A DNA stretch of 64,000 bases. Origin: Chromobacterium violaceum ATCC 12472 (GTDB lineage Bacteria; Pseudomonadota; Gammaproteobacteria; Burkholderiales; Chromobacteriaceae). The DNA is taken from positions 1,178,001-1,242,000 of the forward strand of contig NC_005085.1 of the NCBI RefSeq assembly GCF_000007705.1. Direction: 5' to 3'. The translations under genes and the position numbers were made by a program. The notes under the pieces were generated by a model. That model did no database searches. It worked only from the letters and a program-made list of their open reading frames with translations, and was not told the origin of the DNA. Shown here in pieces: positions 58,301-64,000 of this stretch; the stretch's first letter is position 1, and the number at the start of each line of letters is the position of its first letter.

Positions 58301-60919
58301 ATGGCTCAACAGCCGGAAGTGAAGTACCGCAAGGATTACCAGGCCCCGGCCTTCCTGATCGACCGCGTCGACCTGGTGTTCGACGTCGAGGACGAGTCCA
58401 CCCGCGTGCAGTCGCGGCTGGTGGTGACCCGCAACGGCGAATCCGCCGAGCGCGACCTGAAGCTGGACGGCAGCGCCAAGCTGCTGGCGGTGCTGCTGGA
58501 CGGCGAGAAGCTGGACGAGAGCCGCTACGCGCTGGCAGAGGACGTGCTGACCGTGCGCCAGGTGCCGGACAGCTTCATCCTGGAAGTGGAAACCGAGCTG
58601 GATCCGGCGGCCAACACCAGCCTGATGGGCCTGTACGCGTCCAGCGGCAATCTGTTCACCCAGTGCGAGCCGGAAGGCTTCCGCAAGATCACCTACTACC
58701 TGGACCGTCCGGACGTGATGGCCAAGTTCACCACCACCATCAAGGCCGACAAGCAGAAGTACCCGGTGCTGCTGTCCAACGGCAACAAGGTGGGCGAGGG
58801 CATGGTGGACAAGAAGCGCCACTGGGTGAAATGGGTGGATCCCTACCGCAAGCCGTCCTATCTGTTCGCGCTGGTGGCGGGCAAGCTCACGGCGCTGCGC
58901 GACAAATTCGTCACCATGCGTGGCCGCGAAGTGGCGTTGGAGATCTGGACCGAGCCGGCCGACCAGGATAAGACCGCGCATGCGATGGAGTCGGTCAAGC
59001 ACTCGATGAAGTGGGACGAGGAGCGCTTCGGCCTGGAGTACGACCTGGACATCTACATGATCGTCGCGGTCGGGGACTTCAACATGGGGGCGATGGAGAA
59101 CAAGGGCCTCAACATCTTCAACACCAAGTACGTGCTGGCCCGCCAGGATACCGCCACCGATTCCGACTTCGAGGACATCGAGGCGGTGATCGGCCACGAA
59201 TACTTCCACAACTGGACCGGCAACCGCGTGACTTGCCGCGACTGGTTCCAGCTGAGCCTGAAGGAAGGCCTGACCGTTTACCGCGACCAGGAATTCAGCG
59301 CTGACATCTACAGCCGCGCGGTGAAGCGCATCGAGGACGTCAAGGGCCTGCGCATGGCGCAGTTCCCGGAAGACGCCGGCCCGACCGCGCATCCGATCCG
59401 CCCGGACAGCTACATCGAGATGAACAACTTCTACACCATGACCGTGTACGAGAAGGGCGCGGAAGTGGTGCGGATGTATGAAACCCTGCTGGGCCGCGAC
59501 GGCTTCCGCAAGGGCATGGACCTGTATTTCAAGCGCCATGACGGCCAGGCCGTCACCTGCGATGACTTCCGCGCCGCGATGGCCGACGCCAACGACGTCG
59601 ACCTGTCGCAGTTCGCGCTGTGGTACAGCCAGGCCGGCACGCCGCGCCTGGCCGTCTCCTCGCGCTACAACCCGGCCGAGCAAAGCTACACGCTGACCGT
59701 CAAGCAGAGCTGCCCGGCCACGCCGGGGCAGCAGAACAAGCTGCCCTTCCACATCCCGCTGGCCCTGGGCCTGGTGGGCGCGGACGGCCAGGACCTGCCG
59801 CTGCGCCTGGCCGGCGAAACCGAGGCTGTCGGCACCTCGCGGGTGCTGGACGTCAAGGCCGCCGAGCAGAGCTTCACCTTCGTCGGCATCCCGGCCGAGC
59901 CGGTGCCCTCGCTGCTGCGCGGCTTCTCCGCGCCGGTGAAGCTGGAGTACGACTGGCGCGACGACCAGCTGGTGTTCCTGATGGCCAACGACAGCGACAG
60001 CTTCTGCCGCTGGGAAGCCGGCCAGATCTTCGCCGAGCGCCTGTTCCGGCAGTTGATCGCCGACGTGGCCGCCGGCCGCGAACTCAAGCTGTCCGACACC
60101 TTCATTGGGGCCTTCCGCGCGGTGCTGAAGGATCTGGGCCTGGATCCGGCGTTCAAGGCGCTGATGTTGAACCTGCCGACCGAGGGCGAAATCCTGGAAA
60201 TGGTGGAGGTCGCCGATCCGGCGGTCATCCACCGGGTGCGCGAATTCGTGCTGGACCAGCTGGCGCAGGCGCTGCGCGGCGAATGGCGCGAGGCTTACGA
60301 GCTCAACCTCACCCGCGAGTACAAGACCCAGGATTCCGGCAAGCGCAGCCTGAAGAACCGCGCCTTGTGGATGCTGAACCGGCTGGACGACGCCTGGCCG
60401 GCTGAAATGGCGGCCAAGCAGTTCCGCGACGCCGACAATATGACCGACCAGATGGGCGCGCTGCTGGCGCTGCGCGACCGCGACGGCCAGGAGCGCGACG
60501 ATTGCCTGACCGATTTCGCCTCGCGTTGGCAGAACGAGGCGCTGGTGATGGACAAGTTCTTCATGCTGATCGGCGGCAGCCAGCTGGAAGGCACGCTGCA
60601 GCGCGTGGAGGCGGCGCTGCAGCATCCGGCGTTCAGCATCAAGAACCCGAACAAGGTGCGTTCGCTGCTGGGGGCCTTCGGCGCCAACCTGTACCACTTC
60701 CACGCCGCCGACGGCAGCGGCTACCGCTTCCTGGCGGACCGCATCCTGGAGCTGGATACTATCAATCCGCAGGCCGCCAGCGGCCTGACCCGCGCCTTCC
60801 GGCGGCTACAGAAGCTGGAGCCGGCGCGCCGGGCGCTGATGCGCGCCGAGCTGGAACGCATGGCCCAGGCCGAGCTGTCCAAGGACGTGTACGAGATCGT
60901 GTCCAAGATCCTGGCCTGA
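58301..60919 (+). CDS. pepN: Aminopeptidase N
   Basis: PepN is the main cytoplasmic M1 aminopeptidase. The 872-residue protein has the substrate motif GAMENKGLN, the zinc site HEYFH at residues 299-303 ([15 protein letters not shown]) and the downstream Glu in [13 protein letters not shown]. Length and layout match E. coli PepN (870 residues). I start at 58301, where AAGGAG precedes the ATG. The frame continues upstream to 58193, overlapping the M61 gene, but that part does not resemble PepN. A 15-bp stem terminator follows. Confidence 0.96.
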   Translation: MAQQPEVKYRKDYQAPAFLIDRVDLVFDVEDESTRVQSRLVVTRNGESAERDLKLDGSAKLLAVLLDGEKLDESRYALAEDVLTVRQVPDSFILEVETELDPAANTSLMGLYASSGNLFTQCEPEGFRKITYYLDRPDVMAKFTTTIKADKQKYPVLLSNGNKVGEGMVDKKRHWVKWVDPYRKPSYLFALVAGKLTALRDKFVTMRGREVALEIWTEPADQDKTAHAMESVKHSMKWDEERFGLEYDLDIYMIVAVGDFNMGAMENKGLNIFNTKYVLARQDTATDSDFEDIEAVIGHEYFHNWTGNRVTCRDWFQLSLKEGLTVYRDQEFSADIYSRAVKRIEDVKGLRMAQFPEDAGPTAHPIRPDSYIEMNNFYTMTVYEKGAEVVRMYETLLGRDGFRKGMDLYFKRHDGQAVTCDDFRAAMADANDVDLSQFALWYSQAGTPRLAVSSRYNPAEQSYTLTVKQSCPATPGQQNKLPFHIPLALGLVGADGQDLPLRLAGETEAVGTSRVLDVKAAEQSFTFVGIPAEPVPSLLRGFSAPVKLEYDWRDDQLVFLMANDSDSFCRWEAGQIFAERLFRQLIADVAAGRELKLSDTFIGAFRAVLKDLGLDPAFKALMLNLPTEGEILEMVEVADPAVIHRVREFVLDQLAQALRGEWREAYELNLTREYKTQDSGKRSLKNRALWMLNRLDDAWPAEMAAKQFRDADNMTDQMGALLALRDRDGQERDDCLTDFASRWQNEALVMDKFFMLIGGSQLEGTLQRVEAALQHPAFSIKNPNKVRSLLGAFGANLYHFHAADGSGYRFLADRILELDTINPQAASGLTRAFRRLQKLEPARRALMRAELERMAQAELSKDVYEIVSKILA

Positions 60920-60935
60920 TCGCTGCGCCAGGCAA

Positions 60936-60970
60936 TGCAAAACGCGCCGGTTTATCCGGCGCGTTTTGCA
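60936..60970. terminator. Bidirectional terminator between pepN and hsp20
   Basis: A 15-bp perfect inverted repeat (TGCAAAACGCGCCGG, loop TTTAT, CCGGCGCGTTTTGCA) has A/T-rich ends in both directions. It lies between convergent genes. Confidence 0.9.
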
Positions 60971-60991
60971 TTTCCGCCATGGGCGAGGCGC

Positions 60992-61417
60992 TTATTCTAT
61001 CCTCAGCCGCTGGCCGACGCCGCTGTTGCGGCGCTTGGGCAGGGTCAGGCTCAGCACGCCGTTCTCATATTTGGCGCCGGCGGCGTCGCGGTCGATCTCC
61101 TGCGGCAGCTGGAAGCTGCGCGACACCAGGCCGTAATAGCGTTCGCTGCGCAGCGAACGCTCATCCTTGCCTTGCTGGTCGAACTGCTTGATCTCGGCCT
61201 TGATCGTCACCAGCGCGCCGTCGATCTCGACATGGATGTCCTCCTTGCCGACGCCGGGCAGTTCGGCCTCCACCTGGTAAGCCTCGCCGGTTTCCTTGAC
61301 GTCCATCTTGATCTGCGACGGCAGCGCGTCGCCGTGCAGCGGCTTGACGAGGAAACCCGGGGTGAAATCGCGGAAAAACTCGTCAAACAGGCTATGGCGG
61401 GCAGGCAGCATGCTCAT
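60992..61417 (-). CDS. Small heat-shock protein (Hsp20/alpha-crystallin)
   Basis: This 141-residue chaperone has the alpha-crystallin domain at about 35-130 (MDVKETGEAYQVEAELPGVGKEDIHVEI, then ERYYGLVSRSFQLP and YENGVLSLTLPKR, with the conserved G-x-L of the C-terminal end). It binds unfolding proteins to prevent aggregation. AAAGGAG precedes the start. The promoter upstream matches sigma-32. Confidence 0.92.
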   Translation of the reverse strand: MSMLPARHSLFDEFFRDFTPGFLVKPLHGDALPSQIKMDVKETGEAYQVEAELPGVGKEDIHVEIDGALVTIKAEIKQFDQQGKDERSLRSERYYGLVSRSFQLPQEIDRDAAGAKYENGVLSLTLPKRRNSGVGQRLRIE

Positions 61418-61469
61418 CTGGTTCTCCTTTCAGTTCATGGGCTTACGGCGGATGCCGTCCTGTTGTCGA

Positions 61470-61498
61470 AGATAGGGACGGTGCCCCCGGGATTCAAG
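61470..61498 (-). promoter_or_regulatory. Sigma-32 (heat-shock) promoter of hsp20
   Basis: On the minus strand CTTGAAT (61498-61492), a 14-base spacer and CCCTATCT (61477-61470) match the RpoH consensus CTTGAAA / CCCCATNT with one mismatch in each box. The start point would be about 45 bases before the hsp20 ATG. Confidence 0.75.
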
Positions 61499-61525
61499 TG
61501 CCGCCGAACCGGGATTTGACCGGCG

Positions 61526-63184
61526 TCAAGCGCGCAGCCACAGCCCGGCGAAATCGGTCCAGCCGTTGCCGCCCAGCTGCAGGCCGGCCAGCTGCGGGCT
61601 GGCGTCATGGCCCAGCGTCTCGTGCGACAGCGGCAGCATCCAGCCCTCGGCCACCAGCCAGTCGCCGGCGCGGCGGTAGCCGTCCTGGCGCGCGGCGCGT
61701 TCCGCTTCCGCCTTCAAGCCGCGCATATCGCGTTCCAGCCGTGCGGAGGCGTCGGGCGACAGGCCCAGCTGCAGCGTGCTGCAGCCGCTCAGCCACTCGA
61801 ACATGCCGTAGTCGCGGTCGTCGTGCAGCAGCTCGCTGCTGAGGATCAGGTCGGCCTGGCCGCGCCAGGCGGCGCTGTCGAAGAACTCGCGCCGCGTCAG
61901 GCACCGGATGTCCAGCCCGATGCCCAGCCGCGACAGGCGCTCGGCCAGCGCCGCCGCCAGCGGCGGAAAGCAGGGCAGGTCGTAGTGGAACAGCGTCAGC
62001 CGCTGCGCGTCCAGCCTCGGCGGCGGGGACGGCGCCGGGCGAGGATGGCGCCAGCCCGGCTGCAGGCCCAGCGCCGGCGCGCGCTCGTCGCAGGCGGCCA
62101 CAGGATGGGGTTCGGCCAGGAAGCGCATCAGCGGCAGCCGCTGCCCGGCCGGAATGCGGCGGCTGGTCGGCGACAGCATCAGGTAGGTGCAGGCGGACTG
62201 CAGCATGGTGGCGCCGCGCTGGCTGCCGTATTCCAGCCGCAGATGGAAATCCTGCTCCGCCGGGGAGGGAATGATCCACAGCTCGATGCTGTCCAGCAGC
62301 GCCCGCTCGCGGTAATGCTGCTCGAACGCGGCCAGTTTCAGCCGCTGCGGGCTGTGCAGTTCGACGCGGAACGGTCCGCTGCCCACCGGCATGCGTTCGA
62401 AATCCTGGCTGCGGCGCATGGGCACGATGGAGGCGTTGGCGGTGGCCAGCCGCTGCGGCCACAGGTGATCGGCTTCGGTGAGCCGGCAGCTGAACGATAG
62501 CGCGTCGTGGACATCCACCCGCCGCAGATGGGCGTACAGCGCGTGATAGGGATTGTCCGGCTGCTTGAGCCTGAGCAGGCTGGCGGCGGCGGTTTCGGCA
62601 TCCAGCGGTCCCCCGTCGTGAAAGCGCAGGCCGGGCCGCAGCCAGAAGCGCCAGTTTCTGCCTTCCGGATCCGCCTCCCAATGATGGGCCAGCGCTGGCC
62701 GCAACACCTGGCCCAGCCTGTCGTGGCGGCACAGCCGGTCGAAGATCTGCCGCACCAGGTGGGACTCCAGCCGGGCGTTGACCCGCTGCGGGTCCAGCGT
62801 CAGCGGCGCGTGCGGAATGGGAATGCGCAGGCTGCGGCCGCTGTCGCCGGCGCCCAGGTGCTGCGGCAGGCTGGCCAGCAGCCGTTGCTGCCGCGCCGGC
62901 TCCAGCCGGGAGAACGCCTGCTCCAGCTGGCCGCGCGCCAGCATGCGCTGCAATTGCTGCCATTCCAGCTCGTCCGGACGCCGCAGCAGGCTGAGGGTGG
63001 AGCGATGGCCGCGGCCGCGGCCGGCCCGCCATTCCAGCCAACCCTGCTCGCGCATTCTGGCCAGTTGCAGCCGCGCGTTGCGCTCGCTGCACCGCCACAG
63101 CTCGGCCAATTGGGACAGGCCGGGCTGGGACGGCGCGTCGCCGTAAGCCAGATAGAGTTGCTCGTATTGCTGTTGCAGGCGCAT
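61526..63184 (-). CDS. SgrR-like transcriptional regulator, copy 2
   Basis: This 552-residue protein is close in length to E. coli SgrR (551). It has the winged helix (LAELWRCSERNARLQLARMREQGWLEW, then RAGRGRGHRSTL) and the SBP_bac_5-type domain with LTLDPQRVNARLESHLVRQIFDRL, ALAHHWEADPEGRNWRFWLRPGL and ADLILSSELLHDDRDYGMFEWL. GGAAG lies six bases before the ATG at 63184; the longer frame to 63442 covers the divergent promoter. It is paralogous to the gene at 47643-49319 and again divergent from an MFS gene. Confidence 0.86.
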   Translation of the reverse strand: MRLQQQYEQLYLAYGDAPSQPGLSQLAELWRCSERNARLQLARMREQGWLEWRAGRGRGHRSTLSLLRRPDELEWQQLQRMLARGQLEQAFSRLEPARQQRLLASLPQHLGAGDSGRSLRIPIPHAPLTLDPQRVNARLESHLVRQIFDRLCRHDRLGQVLRPALAHHWEADPEGRNWRFWLRPGLRFHDGGPLDAETAAASLLRLKQPDNPYHALYAHLRRVDVHDALSFSCRLTEADHLWPQRLATANASIVPMRRSQDFERMPVGSGPFRVELHSPQRLKLAAFEQHYRERALLDSIELWIIPSPAEQDFHLRLEYGSQRGATMLQSACTYLMLSPTSRRIPAGQRLPLMRFLAEPHPVAACDERAPALGLQPGWRHPRPAPSPPPRLDAQRLTLFHYDLPCFPPLAAALAERLSRLGIGLDIRCLTRREFFDSAAWRGQADLILSSELLHDDRDYGMFEWLSGCSTLQLGLSPDASARLERDMRGLKAEAERAARQDGYRRAGDWLVAEGWMLPLSHETLGHDASPQLAGLQLGGNGWTDFAGLWLRA

Positions 63185-63211
63185 TTGGGCTTCCGGGTGA
63201 ATGACGGCATA

Positions 63212-63260
63212 AAAGCGGAAGTATTTATTTGGACTTTCATCCATTTTTACATTCCGCTTT
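63212..63260. promoter_or_regulatory. Candidate SgrR-like operator, locus 2
   Basis: AAAGCGGAA (63212-63220) and TTCCGCTTT (63252-63260) are perfect 9-bp inverted repeats, 40 bases apart centre to centre (about four helical turns). They lie in the gap between the regulator and its MFS gene, and similar motifs are present in locus 1. Confidence 0.5.
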
Positions 63261-63305
63261 ATCGGCAATACTGCAGCGGTTCCCTTCGCTTTACAAGGTG
63301 TTGTC

Positions 63306-64000
63306 GTGGATCTGCGTTCTCCCGTGGTGCGGCGCGTGCTGCTGTCTTCTTTCCTGTTGTCCCTGTCGCGGGCGGTGATCTCGCCCTTGCTGGTCTTGGC
63401 GCTGGGCAAGCAATTGCAATTGTCGGTGCAGGCCACCGGCACCTTGCTGGCCCTGGTGCTGCTCGGCTCCGCGCTGTTCGGCCTGTATGGCGGCTACTGG
63501 CTGGACCGGCTGCCGCGCGGTCCGGCCCTGCGCGGCGCGGCGCTGCTGATGGCGGCGGGCAGCGTGCTGCTGCCTTACGGCCATGGCTACGCGACGGTGG
63601 TGACGGCGCTGGCGGCGGGCGAGCTGGCGATGGTGGTCTACAGCATCGCGGTGAAGGCGATACTCAGCGACGTGGTGGCCGAGAGGTGGCGCAGCAAGGC
63701 GTTCTCGATGCGATACACGCTGGCCAATGTGGCTTGGGCGCTGGGGCCGATGCTGTGCGCCGGCATGCTGTTCTGGCACGAGACGGCGCCTTATTGGCTG
63801 GGCGGCCTGCTGGCGCTGGCCGGCCTCGCGGCGCAGCCCAGGCTGCCGCAGCGGCGGCATGACCCGGCGGCGCTGCCCGACGGCTTCGCCGCCACGCTGC
63901 GCACGCTGGCTGGCGACCGGGTTCTGGTGTGGTTCACTGTCAGCAGCCTGCTGGCCTACGTGGTGTACGGCCGTTTTTCCGGCTACCTGCCGCTGTTCCT
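63306..64000 (+). CDS. MFS transporter (MdtH-like), 5' part
   Basis: The frame starts at a GTG (63306) with AAGGTG about six bases upstream and stays open to the window edge, giving at least 231 residues. It has several transmembrane segments, starting VVRRVLLSSFLLSLSRAVISPLLVLAL. The MFS loop appears as GGYWLDRLPRGPALRG between TM2 and TM3. The first ATG in frame lies far downstream (63550), inside the second repeat, so the GTG start is favoured. It forms a divergent pair with the SgrR-like gene. Substrate unknown. Confidence 0.82.
   Translation, partial: MDLRSPVVRRVLLSSFLLSLSRAVISPLLVLALGKQLQLSVQATGTLLALVLLGSALFGLYGGYWLDRLPRGPALRGAALLMAAGSVLLPYGHGYATVVTALAAGELAMVVYSIAVKAILSDVVAERWRSKAFSMRYTLANVAWALGPMLCAGMLFWHETAPYWLGGLLALAGLAAQPRLPQRRHDPAALPDGFAATLRTLAGDRVLVWFTVSSLLAYVVYGRFSGYLPLF

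Noticed and set aside
58163-60703. An 846-codon minus-strand frame opposite pepN
   Set aside because: Shadow of pepN; no recognisable domain.

Overview
The window is a 64 kb piece of a GC-rich (about 65%) betaproteobacterial chromosome. The grxC-secB-gpsA order, the ccoNOQPGH order, a tryptophanase locus and repeat families together fit Chromobacterium (Chromobacteriaceae, Neisseriales), most likely C. violaceum or a close relative. That assignment is inference from gene content. I see no rRNA, tRNA, IS element, prophage or CRISPR array. Coding is dense, with most operons closed by clear hairpin terminators, so this looks like core chromosome with a few accessory patches.

Layout. 1-5 kb: end of priA, dacB, grxC-secB-(SH3 protein)-gpsA. 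5-9 kb (minus): folE, a DUF4153 membrane protein, a UbiH-type hydroxylase, a LysR regulator. 9.9-12.7 kb: a 45-codon ORF coupled to a SnoaL-like protein, a DMT exporter, and an exported beta-carbonic-anhydrase-like protein that keeps the zinc ligands but lacks the catalytic Asp/Arg pair. 13-19.5 kb: adhE, an amino acid permease, a LysR/aldo-keto reductase pair. 19.5-22.5 kb: two tandemly duplicated small secreted proteins with duplicated promoters, a GGDEF protein, a DinB protein. 22.5-31 kb: a ClpP-like protease, mfd, a three-PAS GGDEF-EAL protein, rlmB. 31-36.3 kb: a CidR/CidAB holin-like module and a CadR/CadA metal efflux pair with a textbook MerR operator. 36.5-43.8 kb: an SprA-like metalloprotease, a YciA-type thioesterase, an RluA-type pseudouridine synthase, a four-gene operon (ArnT-like, ArnC-like, GtrA, YdjC deacetylase) that matches lipid A aminosugar-modification systems, and a POT peptide transporter. 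44-47.6 kb: a tnaC leader peptide with tnaA, a GST, a YbaK protein. 47.6-50.6 kb and 61.5-64 kb: two separate SgrR-like regulator/MFS exporter divergent pairs. 50.7-56 kb (minus): the cbb3 oxidase operon ccoNOQP-ccoGH behind an FNR/ANR-type promoter. 56.4-61.4 kb: an M61 peptidase, pepN, and an Hsp20 with a sigma-32 promoter.

The most interesting items are the lipid A hexosamine-modification operon (38.6-42.3 kb), a tnaC leader that keeps the Trp/Asp/Pro spacing of the E. coli arrest peptide but has two codons after the Pro, the two SgrR/MFS pairs sharing a TTCCGCTTT-like intergenic motif, the carbonic-anhydrase-like exported protein, and the duplicated secreted-protein module. None has been tested with a database search here.
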